Shown: positions 1 to 8,569 of the stretch, in pieces
How positions within the stretch are numbered: position 1 is the stretch's first letter
Layout: each line of letters begins with the position of its first letter
Source: JAPOXR01 sp963664715
GTDB lineage: Bacteria > Pseudomonadota > Alphaproteobacteria > Rhodobacterales > Rhodobacteraceae
NCBI GenBank assembly: GCA_963664715.2
Contig: CAXXUY010000011.1
Location: 868,001 to 932,000, forward strand
Reading direction: 5' to 3'
DNA length: 64,000 nucleotides
The notes under the pieces: model-generated
Databases searched by the model: none
Told to the model about the DNA's origin: nothing
Seen by the model: only the letters and a program-made list of their open reading frames with translations
Program-made: the position numbers and the translations under genes

Positions 1-1170
1 ACCGCCGTCGAGCTTGTAGAGAACCCACTGCGCGGTTTCCGGATCGTTCAGCAGGTCAACTGCTTTCAGGATCAGGTCGTCGAAATCCAGGCTGGAATCC
101 AGTCTCTTCCTCTGTTCATACGCAGAAAGGAAGACCTCGGCGAACCGGTGTAGTGCCAGCGTCCTTTCGGCAGCTTCGGCTGAGAGGATCCTCGGCCTTG
201 CGTCAGCCACCCGATTCATGAATTCGTTCAGCCACACTCCGATGTCACCGAAACTCTCGCGAAGGTCCTTTGTCGGGAATCTTCCGGTCTTCGGAGAATA
301 TGGTTCCCTGGCCGATGGCCCGAAGAGAAACACGCCCTGCAAGATGTCGAAATCGGATCGCGCCGGAGCATCGAGGTTCAACTCGTTCAACTTGCCTGCT
401 GCCCTCTGGTCGGAGACCCTTCCTCCTCCCAGCCACCAGACGAGTTGACGAAGCGCGGCGACATCTCCCTCGGTAATCAGCCGGCGAATTTCGGCATCAG
501 GTGAAGGAATTGGTGGATCAATACCGAATATCCTGCAAAGCTCATCCTCGTCGACACCGCAGGCAAAGTCTCTCCGGTTTCCGGATATCTCCTCGATGAG
601 TTCGGGCAGCCTTGACGTGTGGGTGTAACCTGCGAATTCCCGGAAGGTCGCGGGTGATTGCTGTGAGACCATGTCCAGGATCTCTTCCCGCATTCGCCTG
701 GCAGTACGGTCGTCCAGCGGTACGAATTGCGGTGAGATTCCGGCCTCGAGCGGGAATTGCTTGAGGATTGCCGACGCAAAGGCATGAATTGTCTGGATCT
801 TGAGGCCGCCCGGTGTCTCAAGTGCGCGAGCAAACAGCGTGCGCGCAAGCCGGAGACGCTCCCTGTTCAGCGAGTCACCATCTTCTCCGAGCCTGAGGAG
901 TTCCTGTATCAATTCGTCATCCGGAAGCATCGACCACTCGCCCAGACGCTCGAACAGCCGGTTCTGCATGTTGGAAGCGGCCGCAATCGTGAAGGTCAGG
1001 CACAGGATCCGCTGGGGAGGGGTGCCGGACAGCAGAAGCCGAGCAACCCTGTCTGTGAGAACCTTGGTCTTGCCCGAGCCGGCATTTGCTGAAACCCAGG
1101 AGGGATGGCTGGGGTCCGCCGCCCTGACTTGTGGAATTGTAGCCGGGTCAAAATCGGAAAACCGGTTCAT
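1..1170 (-). CDS. addA: AddA helicase-nuclease, N-terminal part (runs off the window)
   Basis: The minus-strand reading frame starts at the ATG at 1170 and is open to the window edge, about 390 codons. Residues 25-36 carry a UvrD/Rep-type Walker A (SANAGSGKT), preceded by a short lead ending in DPSHPSWV. AddA is the 3'-5' superfamily 1 helicase plus C-terminal nuclease of the AddAB complex, which processes double-strand ends for RecA loading. The nuclease domain lies outside the window. The start codon overlaps the addB stop by four bases (ATGA), so the two subunits are translationally coupled, as expected for a stoichiometric complex. Identification is firm from the motif and from the addB partner; only the N-terminal third of a protein usually near 1150 residues is visible. 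Confidence 0.95.
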   Translation of the reverse strand, partial: MNRFSDFDPATIPQVRAADPSHPSWVSANAGSGKTKVLTDRVARLLLSGTPPQRILCLTFTIAAASNMQNRLFERLGEWSMLPDDELIQELLRLGEDGDSLNRERLRLARTLFARALETPGGLKIQTIHAFASAILKQFPLEAGISPQFVPLDDRTARRMREEILDMVSQQSPATFREFAGYTHTSRLPELIEEISGNRRDFACGVDEDELCRIFGIDPPIPSPDAEIRRLITEGDVAALRQLVWWLGGGRVSDQRAAGKLNELNLDAPARSDFDILQGVFLFGPSAREPYSPKTGRFPTKDLRESFGDIGVWLNEFMNRVADARPRILSAEAAERTLALHRFAEVFLSAYEQRKRLDSSLDFDDLILKAVDLLNDPETAQWVLYKLDGG

Positions 1171-4130
1171 GACCAGGGCTCATTCTTCAGGCCGGCTGTG
1201 TCATCCCATTCACCGAACCTGGCGAGGTGGTGGTATGCCTGTCCGAAATCCCTGGTTTCGACATAGCGCCGGGCGATGAATGGCGTCTTTTCGTCCAGAT
1301 AAGCCTCCAGCATCTTCCCGAGCCTCGCCCAGTCCTGTGCGTACCGGTCAATCTGCTCGCCTTCCTGTGCGATCATCCTGGGAATATCGACCTCCTTCGC
1401 TTCCCGGCCCGCGCCGATATAGGCACTGGCGGGCACGGTTCCGTTCGAAACTTCCGTGAACGCACCGTTCTCGATCATCATGGCCGTTAGTGGGAGTTGT
1501 TTGTCGTATCGGTCGACCTGCGCCTTGGTGGGGATTGTTCCGGTCTTGTAGTCGTAAAGAAAATACCGCTGGCCAGACCTGTCGATACGGTCGGCCCGTG
1601 CCGTCAGGGTGAAATCAAGGTCGGGAAACCAGTAGCCACCCTTGCACTCCAGCAGGTATGGCTCCGCCCTGGACCGTCTCCTGATTTCCAGTTCCACGAA
1701 TTCTCCGGCCATTTTGTCCATCTGGGCAAGCCAGAATGTCGTGACATGAGACGGCAAGTCAGTTGCGGAGAACTTCTCTCTGGCGATGCCCATCAGTTTC
1801 TCCGGTGTGCAATCGGCATTGCTTTCCAAGGTTTCCTGAACGAAACGATGGAGGATATCGTGGACGACAGTGCCTCGAAGCTGGACTTCGGTGCCACCTC
1901 CCAGGGGATTGAGTTCCCGCAATCCCAGGACGCGCTTGGCATAGACTTCATAGGGGTTGGTGATCAGGGTCCTGATTTCCGTTACCGACAATCGCCTCGG
2001 GCGCGCTTTCACTGGAGGTCTCGGCTCGGGGCGCGTCTCGGGCTTCAGGAATGCTGCCGGCTGTTCCATGAGGCGGGCCCTGCGCAGAATCTCCTGTCCG
2101 CGCAACCTCATTTGTTTCAGCGCGCTTTCTCCGTCGCCTTCCAGGCCACCCAGGAGACTGATGATACGACTCAGCCATCTTGAAGGAACCGTGGGGGCAT
2201 CGACGTTGCGGAGGCACCGGCTCAGGACGACCTTCTTCGCCGAAACCGCCTGCTGAAAGTCGTGGGCACGCAGCCCGGTCATCCTCTCGGGCAACAGGAG
2301 GCCGGCTTCCCTTCGCATATCTCGGTTCAGCCAAGGATCAGCCTTCGGCTGCACCGGCCACGTCCCGTTGTTCAGCCCGCCGGCGATGACGATGTCGGGG
2401 CTTTGCATCCTGGCATCAATCGTGTCCCATATGGACACCAGCGAATGGGCAGTAAACGGCTGCCACACGACGTTGCGTGCAGCGATCGATCTGAACAGAT
2501 GTGCGTAATCCGCGCAGGTCAATTGTCCGGCGGCATCGCTCGCAGCATCCAGTTCCTCGAATGTGGCAAGTGCTGCACGTCCGGCGGCGGTGTCCTGCGG
2601 AATCCTGCCCTCTTCCATCCGCGAGCCGCGCCAGAGAATTCCGGAAAGGGTTTCATGCAGTTGCACGAACTCCGAAAGGCCTGCTGTCGGCAACCCGGTG
2701 GTCCGGGACAGGAACCCGTTCAACCAGTCAAGCCAATGTTCTTCAGCAGATTCCGGCTCCACGTCCCTGCGCAGGTCGGCGAGAACGGTCTCAGCGCTGC
2801 TGCCTGCATCGCGGTCCCTGAGCGCCCTTTCCAGCTTTCCGGTCTCGCGCCGGTGGAATTCCCTTCCCTTTCCGGCATGGGTCATCGGGTGCTTCAGGAG
2901 GGCGACCAGTGAAACAGGATCGGGATTCTCACGACCCAGAATGTCGGCAATGGCGTGCAGGAATCTACCGGGCATCGTGTGCAGCAGGATTTCACCGGAA
3001 CTGTCAAAGGGCGTAATCTTCCAGCGCTTCAACGCTGCGGTAACCTGCCTTGCGAGGATTCGATCCGGGGTTACGAGTGAAACGTTTTCACCGTTCTCGA
3101 CCGCTTCACGCATGCACAGGGATATCGAGACAGCCTCCATCCGCGGGTCCGGCGCTTCCAGCAGAGTGAGTCCTTCCGTGGCTTCGCAGATGTCGCCCAG
3201 CGCGGGACCCTCCGTCATCCACTGATCGGTTACGGGTGCCGGGCGGAGGGCAAGAGAGATCAGGCGATTTCTCGAATTGCCCCCGGTTGATCCCCTGCGC
3301 CAGATTTCGACATCACCGGGGCCGACCCCGAGGCTGTCCATAAGGAATTTGAGCCTGTATTGCGGGTGGTCTTCCCCTGTCGACATGTCATCCATGGTCG
3401 CCCAGGTCTCTTCCGGCATCTCAAAATCGAAGCAGGGCACGACAACTGCTCCCTGCGGCAGCCTCGCAGCCGCCTGCATCAGGAGTTGTGTCGCACCCCG
3501 CGATCCGGTTGACCCTGCGACAATGACCGGATGATCCGGGGGACCGGCCTCCCAGGACTCGACGATTCTTTCGACGACGAGTCTCTGGCGTGCCTGGATG
3601 TCCGGCTGCGCATTGAGACCCCAGTGGCGTTCAATGATGTCGATGAATTCCAGGCTCCGCGCCCAGTGTTCCGAATGTTCGGAAACGTCAAGTTCCCGGA
3701 TCCGGTTCGGATCAACACCCTCTGCATGCATCTCGTCAAGCAGGTTTGCAAGGCTGTCCGCCAGGTCATAGATCACGGCCCGAGAAGCGAACCTCTCGTC
3801 TCCCTTCAGGAGTCTTCCGACCGCCTGCGACAGTTCCAGACGGCGGCGCAGCGGCTCCACGGGCGCTGGAATGTCCGGGAATCCGGGATCCGTAGCCAGG
3901 TCTGTGACCAGGCGCAGCCTTGGAAGGAATCCTGGCGCGCCATTCGCGAATTCACTGCGGATACCCTGCCTGACACGGCGGGTATTGAGAAATACGAGAA
4001 TGCTGGCCATCGTTTCAGGTGGGGACCCGTTGAGCCGCTGGCGAAGTCCGGCAACGAACTCGGCTGCGAAGTCATATCCCGGCGGCACTGCAAATATTCT
4101 GGGCTTGTCGGCGGGTTCGAACAAATTCAT
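1167..4130 (-). CDS. addB: AddB, double-strand break repair protein
   Basis: This 987-residue protein is of the usual alphaproteobacterial AddB length. AddB is the partner of AddA in the helicase-nuclease that resects double-strand breaks in the cytoplasm. The N-terminal two thirds is helicase-like but without a convincing Walker A, as in other alphaproteobacterial AddB proteins. The C-terminal part has a RecB-type PD-(D/E)XK nuclease domain: GTVVHDILHRFV around residue 745-755, then RADRID and DYKTG at about 860-864. The ATG at 4130 is the natural start. The gene ends in an ATGA overlap with addA. Upstream, murU stops at 4300, leaving 169 bases with no gene. The order tsaE-amgK-murU-addB-addA is a recognised alphaproteobacterial cluster. 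Confidence 0.95.
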   Translation of the reverse strand: MNLFEPADKPRIFAVPPGYDFAAEFVAGLRQRLNGSPPETMASILVFLNTRRVRQGIRSEFANGAPGFLPRLRLVTDLATDPGFPDIPAPVEPLRRRLELSQAVGRLLKGDERFASRAVIYDLADSLANLLDEMHAEGVDPNRIRELDVSEHSEHWARSLEFIDIIERHWGLNAQPDIQARQRLVVERIVESWEAGPPDHPVIVAGSTGSRGATQLLMQAAARLPQGAVVVPCFDFEMPEETWATMDDMSTGEDHPQYRLKFLMDSLGVGPGDVEIWRRGSTGGNSRNRLISLALRPAPVTDQWMTEGPALGDICEATEGLTLLEAPDPRMEAVSISLCMREAVENGENVSLVTPDRILARQVTAALKRWKITPFDSSGEILLHTMPGRFLHAIADILGRENPDPVSLVALLKHPMTHAGKGREFHRRETGKLERALRDRDAGSSAETVLADLRRDVEPESAEEHWLDWLNGFLSRTTGLPTAGLSEFVQLHETLSGILWRGSRMEEGRIPQDTAAGRAALATFEELDAASDAAGQLTCADYAHLFRSIAARNVVWQPFTAHSLVSIWDTIDARMQSPDIVIAGGLNNGTWPVQPKADPWLNRDMRREAGLLLPERMTGLRAHDFQQAVSAKKVVLSRCLRNVDAPTVPSRWLSRIISLLGGLEGDGESALKQMRLRGQEILRRARLMEQPAAFLKPETRPEPRPPVKARPRRLSVTEIRTLITNPYEVYAKRVLGLRELNPLGGGTEVQLRGTVVHDILHRFVQETLESNADCTPEKLMGIAREKFSATDLPSHVTTFWLAQMDKMAGEFVELEIRRRSRAEPYLLECKGGYWFPDLDFTLTARADRIDRSGQRYFLYDYKTGTIPTKAQVDRYDKQLPLTAMMIENGAFTEVSNGTVPASAYIGAGREAKEVDIPRMIAQEGEQIDRYAQDWARLGKMLEAYLDEKTPFIARRYVETRDFGQAYHHLARFGEWDDTAGLKNEPWS

Positions 4131-4299
4131 GACTGTTTCCTCGGAAATACCAGACTACGATTCCGGATCGAATCCGGATTGGTGAACTGACCGGTGCAAT
4201 CGGGATTGCAATGAATGCGGAATGCGGGACTTGCAGTGTTGCGGCGGAACTGGTCGAAACCGGCTTCGACGAAAGACCGCGGCAACGTGGAACAACCAG

Positions 4300-5001
4300 T
4301 CAACCCGCGTGCCCGGCATCGAGGGTTGCTGCCAGCAGGAGGCCTTCAGGCGTGCCAACGTCCACCCACTTTCCCTTGTAAACGACCCCGAACAGTTTGC
4401 CGCCCGCAGCAAGCCGGTCCCACTCGACATTCAGGGAGAATACCCGTCGACCATGACTTTCCAGTCCCTCGGTACGAATTATCTGGGCACCTGTATACAC
4501 GAGACCATCCCCGTCGCCCTCGTACCGGCGAAGCCGTCCCGACGAATCCTGTGTAAAGTCGGCGGAACCTGCGTGGCCGAGAGCGGCGGAAGGAGTTGAA
4601 AGCAGAAGCAGCGCCCCGCAATCGAGTTCTTTCCATGCTTCTTCGAGCGCCAGGAGGGGATTGGGACCTCTCCAAACCGTGTCGGGATTCAGAGTGTAGA
4701 CGGGGTCCGGGCCGAGCAGGGGCAGGGCGGCAAGCAGACCGCCACCGGTCTCCAGCCTGTCCGGAAATTCCGGAGACAGGATTACACCCTTCCTGCCGGC
4801 CAGGTGTTTCTCGAGCATCTCGGCCTTGTAATGGGTGTTGACGACGCATTTTGCCACGCCGGCCTGTTCGACGATGGTCAGGGCATGATCGATGAGCAGG
4901 CTGCGTCCAGCCCGAAGCAGCGGCTTTGGCCGATCAGCGGTCAACCTGCCCATTCGGACTCCCTCCCCGGCAGCAAAGACCATTGCAGCACGTTGTTTCA
5001 T
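4300..5001 (-). CDS. murU: MurU-like nucleotidyltransferase
   Basis: A 233-residue sugar-1-phosphate nucleotidyltransferase. The N-terminus has the GT-A signature AAGEGVRMG followed by RPKPLL, which binds nucleotide and sugar phosphate. In Pseudomonas and Caulobacter relatives, MurU makes UDP-MurNAc from MurNAc-1-phosphate, bypassing de novo synthesis during peptidoglycan recycling. The adjacent kinase-like gene (AmgK type) supports this over the older label mannose-1-phosphate guanylyltransferase. I chose the ATG at 5001 because it overlaps the upstream TGA by four bases (ATGA); a GTG six bases further upstream is possible but less likely. Confidence 0.85.
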   Translation of the reverse strand: MKQRAAMVFAAGEGVRMGRLTADRPKPLLRAGRSLLIDHALTIVEQAGVAKCVVNTHYKAEMLEKHLAGRKGVILSPEFPDRLETGGGLLAALPLLGPDPVYTLNPDTVWRGPNPLLALEEAWKELDCGALLLLSTPSAALGHAGSADFTQDSSGRLRRYEGDGDGLVYTGAQIIRTEGLESHGRRVFSLNVEWDRLAAGGKLFGVVYKGKWVDVGTPEGLLLAATLDAGHAG

Positions 5002-6008
5002 TGGCACATTGTCCGGATCCTGTTCAGCAAACGGTCATCGGGAGCTGGCAGTTGCTGCTCAATGAACCGCGCCAGCCGGGAGGTGGACGGATGGGCAAGA
5101 TCACGCATCAGGTGGCACCAGACACGAGGAATCAGGTCAATGTATCCGGGCTTGTGATCCCGCAATGCCAACCGCGCAAATACGCCCAGTATCCGCAGGT
5201 TGCGCTGGGCACCGCAGACAGCAAGTTCAGGCAGCAATTCGTCCTCGGTCCTGCCTGTTGCACACGCGTAACGGCGGATCAGGGAAGTCCGCAATTCGCC
5301 GGAGATATCGCGGCGAGCATCTTCCAGTATGGAAACCAGGTCATATGCCGGCTGACCTCGGGCGCCGTCCTGGTGGTCGATCACGCCGATCTTCCCGATG
5401 CCGCTCCGGTCCGGAAGCCAGATGAGGTTTTCCGCATGAAAGTCCCGATGGACGAATACCTGACCGGTGTCATTGCCGGACACGAGTTCACCCACGATGC
5501 CGCGGAGATCCTCGACAGCCTGACCGGAAGGAGCATGTCCAGTCACCCCGAACTGATACCAGCGCAATGCAAGGGTTGCCAAATCGGACTGAATGGCGGG
5601 CGAATACGCAGGGAATCCTGTTCCAGGTTCATGTTTGAGCAGCTCCACCAACAAGTCGATGGCAATTTCATAGATCTCGCGTTCGAGTCCCGGCCGGTTG
5701 ACAAGGATGCGGGACATGAGGCTGTCACCGAGATCCTCAAGCAGCATGAAGCCGCGTTCATCGTCTGTGGCATAAATCCTCGGGACACTGAATCCGGCAT
5801 TCTGGAGGAACTCCGTTGACCTGACGTAGTCTTCGAGGGGACCGCAGGACTCTGCAGGCGCGTCCATCACGATCCTCGTCGAGTGGTTGGCTGGATCTGT
5901 GATCCGCAGGTAACGCCGCAAGGATGCGTCTCCGGCCAGGGGGCGGATTGCCGCATCCTGCCATCCGGCTTCCGCAATGAACCGCTTCAGTTCAGTTTCA
6001 CGTATCAC
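4998..6008 (-). CDS. amgK: AmgK-like aminosugar kinase (phosphotransferase family)
   Basis: An aminoglycoside-phosphotransferase-fold protein of 336 residues from the GTG at 6008. Visible motifs are VFVHRDFHAENLIW (catalytic HxD with Asn) and IDHQDG (metal-binding Asp), plus GDASLRRY near the N-terminus. Family members next to murU phosphorylate MurNAc or GlcNAc at the anomeric position to feed MurU. The frame stays open upstream to a TTG at 6119, but the extra 37 residues do not look like family sequence and the domain begins right after the GTG, so I prefer 6008; neither start has a strong ribosome binding site. It overlaps murU by ATGA. About 245 bases separate it from tsaE. Confidence 0.85.
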   Translation of the reverse strand: MIRETELKRFIAEAGWQDAAIRPLAGDASLRRYLRITDPANHSTRIVMDAPAESCGPLEDYVRSTEFLQNAGFSVPRIYATDDERGFMLLEDLGDSLMSRILVNRPGLEREIYEIAIDLLVELLKHEPGTGFPAYSPAIQSDLATLALRWYQFGVTGHAPSGQAVEDLRGIVGELVSGNDTGQVFVHRDFHAENLIWLPDRSGIGKIGVIDHQDGARGQPAYDLVSILEDARRDISGELRTSLIRRYACATGRTEDELLPELAVCGAQRNLRILGVFARLALRDHKPGYIDLIPRVWCHLMRDLAHPSTSRLARFIEQQLPAPDDRLLNRIRTMCQ

Positions 6009-6253
6009 GGCAGTGGAATTCGAATACCAATTGCTGTTTCGGAGGTTCCGGGCAGTATCACGGGCGACATATTGCCGCAATTCAAACCCCGTTTCCCGGA
6101 ATTGGAGCCATGACGACAATACGGCGCCATGGAATTTTACCTCGCCGGGGTCGTGATCTTCGGGTTGCTGACCTGGCTGGTTCCGTACCCAGTCTTGACC
6201 CGGGGCATTCGCTGCAGGAGTGTCCGGTTCAAGTCACGAACGGCGATGGCCGA

Positions 6254-6805
6254 TCAGCATGTTCCCGCCGGTTTCGGAGGAATCTCCCCGTCGAGCGATG
6301 ACAGGAAATCGGCAAGTTTCCGGTGCCGCGTCGCGATAGCGATCAGGCGTGCATACTCATCCGATGCTTCGGCACGAAAGCTGATGCTGTGCCCTTCGGC
6401 AAAACCGGTCTTGCCAAGCCGTTCTGGCCATTCGATCAGGCAAAGGGCACGATCGATCGCATCATCCAGTCCAAGTTCAACCGTTTCGAGATGCGATGTC
6501 AGCCGGTAAAGATCCACATGCCAGATCTCTGCACGACCCGCATGGTAAGTCTGCACAAGCGTGTAGGTCGGGGAAGGAATCTCGTCTTCAATGCCGTGTT
6601 CACTGAGCCGGGTCCTGATGAAGGCTCGTGCGAAGACCGTCTTGCCAGACCCGATTTCGCCAGAAAGCAGCAGAACACCAGCATTGCCGCAGAGTTGTGA
6701 AATCCTGCGGGCCAGCCACTCCGTCTGTCGTGGCGATCCGGATCTGATCCTGAACGAGCGTTGTTCGTGGTGTAGCATGCCTGCAGATAACGCGTTCACG
6801 GGCAT
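6254..6805 (-). CDS. tsaE: TsaE, tRNA t6A biosynthesis ATPase
   Basis: TsaE is the small ATPase that cycles the TsaB-TsaD complex making threonylcarbamoyladenosine at position 37 of ANN-decoding tRNAs. The protein shows the P-loop LLSGEIGSGKT, then the switch SPTYTLVQTY and HVDLYRL, and ends near IEWPERLG, all hallmarks of the family. Candidate starts are ATG at 6805 (183 residues) and ATG at 6778 (174 residues, MLHHEQRSF); the frame is open further up to 6901 but that part is not family-like. The partner tsaD is also in this window at 14-15 kb. First gene of the tsaE-amgK-murU-addBA direction, divergent from the SCO gene. Confidence 0.9.
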   Translation of the reverse strand: MPVNALSAGMLHHEQRSFRIRSGSPRQTEWLARRISQLCGNAGVLLLSGEIGSGKTVFARAFIRTRLSEHGIEDEIPSPTYTLVQTYHAGRAEIWHVDLYRLTSHLETVELGLDDAIDRALCLIEWPERLGKTGFAEGHSISFRAEASDEYARLIAIATRHRKLADFLSSLDGEIPPKPAGTC

Positions 6806-6967
6806 TTTCCTACTCCCGGCTGAATGTGCCGACAGCATGATTTCACCGTTCGACGTACCTGTTCGTAAGTGTCGACACGCTTTCGTGATACGGATGGTCA
6901 CTGGAATTATTCGCAGGCCAGGGTTAGTTGACAGTTCTGGGTTGATTGGAAAGTTGCCGGGCCGGAA

Positions 6968-7597
6968 ATGCCGAAGACATCCACCTACGCTCTTGGTTCA
7001 GTGGCCGGACTTGCCCTGTTGATCGGTGGTTCACTGGTGTTCGTGATTGCCGGCCGCGGGCCGGATGACACATGTGGAGGTGCGGCCCTGGACGGTGAAA
7101 GTGCGTTGATTGGAGGGCCGTTCACGCTGGTTGACGGATCAGGAATCGAAGTTACAGACAAGTCCGTGTTGGTGAAACCGTCGCTTGTCTATTTCGGTTA
7201 CACGTTTTGTCCGGACGTCTGCCCGTTTGATGTCGCCAGAAATGCGGATGCAGCGGACATCCTGGCCGGTTCCGGCCTGGAAGTGACACCCGTATTCATA
7301 ACCGTCGACCCAAAGCGGGACACATCCGAGGTCGTGGCAGAATACGCGGAGGCGTTTCATCCGAAGATGATTGGACTGACCGGTTCGCCCTCTCAGGTTC
7401 AAGAGGCCGCGAAGGCGTACAAGGTCTATTTCCGGACGCATGATTCAGATGAAAAGGATGAATTCTACCTCGTTGATCACTCGACATTTACCTATCTCGA
7501 GCTGCCGAATGAGGGCGTCGTCGATTATTTTGGAAGGGACGACACGGCCGCGACACTGGCCGAGAGGACAGCTTGCCAGATCAAGAGGTTCGGTTGA
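6968..7597 (+). CDS. SCO1/SenC-family copper chaperone
   Basis: A 209-residue membrane-anchored thioredoxin-fold protein. One hydrophobic segment (residues 9-29) anchors it; the rest should face the periplasm. The copper-binding CPDVC is at residues 81-85 in the context FGYTFCPDVCPFD, and the distal conserved His is in LVDHST. SCO proteins deliver copper to, or reduce, the CuA site of cytochrome c oxidase. No oxidase genes are nearby, so the target is inferred from family knowledge. It starts with ATG at 6968, divergent from tsaE, and converges with the HD gene, whose stop is 80 bases downstream. Confidence 0.9.
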   Translation: MPKTSTYALGSVAGLALLIGGSLVFVIAGRGPDDTCGGAALDGESALIGGPFTLVDGSGIEVTDKSVLVKPSLVYFGYTFCPDVCPFDVARNADAADILAGSGLEVTPVFITVDPKRDTSEVVAEYAEAFHPKMIGLTGSPSQVQEAAKAYKVYFRTHDSDEKDEFYLVDHSTFTYLELPNEGVVDYFGRDDTAATLAERTACQIKRFG

Positions 7598-7677
7598 GCG
7601 AGCGCTCACTGCCATTCAAAACCGGAATTCAGCTCCTGCGAACCCGGACAGGCAGGTCAGTTGCAGGAATCCGATCT

Positions 7678-8280
7678 TCACCGCTTACGGCCGATTTCAT
7701 CGGCAAGACTGGAAGCCTGCGCGGAAAAGTCTGACCGGACAAGGCCCGGTGGACGCAGGACGATCGAAAGCTGCTCGACGATCCTGTCCGGCGGCCTCAG
7801 GAACAGGGCATCCGCTTCGTCGGTGCTGAAACCTGCAATCTGCCTTGCCTCCAGCCAGGCGGACATCCTGTCGGCCTTCTTGATTGCCCGCCTTTGCCTT
7901 TCCGGAGGTTCCATTGCCATGCCGAACCGGAGCCGAACTGCCGCAGTAATGCGCTCCTCGAGTTCCAGGTATTCACCTCCCAGCGCATTCTTTACGGGCG
8001 AAATCAGGTCGCCGATGACATACTCCGCCGCGTCGTGGAGCAATGCGGAGAGTCGTGCTTCAGCACTTGCCTTGGGGTCCTGCAGGCGGAGGATTTTCTC
8101 CACAAGCAGCGAGTGTTCGGCGACAGAATAGGGAAACTCTCCAACCGTCTGTCCGTTCCAGCGCGCGACGAAGGACAGACCGTGAGCTATGTCACTGATC
8201 TCGATGTCGACCGGAGCGGGGTTCAACAGGTCCAGCCGGCGGCCTGAAAGCATCCTTTGCCAAGCGCGAGGTGACTTCAT
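7678..8280 (-). CDS. HD-domain hydrolase, YfbR-like
   Basis: A 200-residue HD-superfamily phosphohydrolase. The metal-binding residues are visible as VAEHSLLV (His), ALLHDAAEYVIGD (His-Asp) and a downstream Asp in the C-terminal half. The phrase HDAAEYVIGDLISPVK closely resembles YfbR-type 5'-deoxynucleotidases and related alphaproteobacterial HD hydrolases. A nucleotidase role is likely but substrate cannot be read from sequence. ATG at 8280. The 289 bases between this start and the cysNC stop contain no recognisable gene. Confidence 0.8.
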   Translation of the reverse strand: MKSPRAWQRMLSGRRLDLLNPAPVDIEISDIAHGLSFVARWNGQTVGEFPYSVAEHSLLVEKILRLQDPKASAEARLSALLHDAAEYVIGDLISPVKNALGGEYLELEERITAAVRLRFGMAMEPPERQRRAIKKADRMSAWLEARQIAGFSTDEADALFLRPPDRIVEQLSIVLRPPGLVRSDFSAQASSLADEIGRKR

Positions 8281-8569
8281 TGCGTGTTGGAATGTCCTGC
8301 GGTTTGTCCGAAAGGAAGGCAGTTCGACACGATGTTGCCGCTGCCGTCAAGTGAAGGCGTCATGCGCGGCCTGACAGGCCCTTCAACCAATGAATTCGTT
8401 CAACAGAACCGGGCTCGGATCGGAACTGCAATACACGCGACCGGATGCTGGCCGGGACAGCCTGCAGGTATCGCGGATCGCAGTGTAGTTCCCAGACATG
8501 CCAGTGAAGAACCAGGATTGTCCGGAGACCTCACCGGATCACTCGTTGACTGTGAAAGGCCGGAACAGG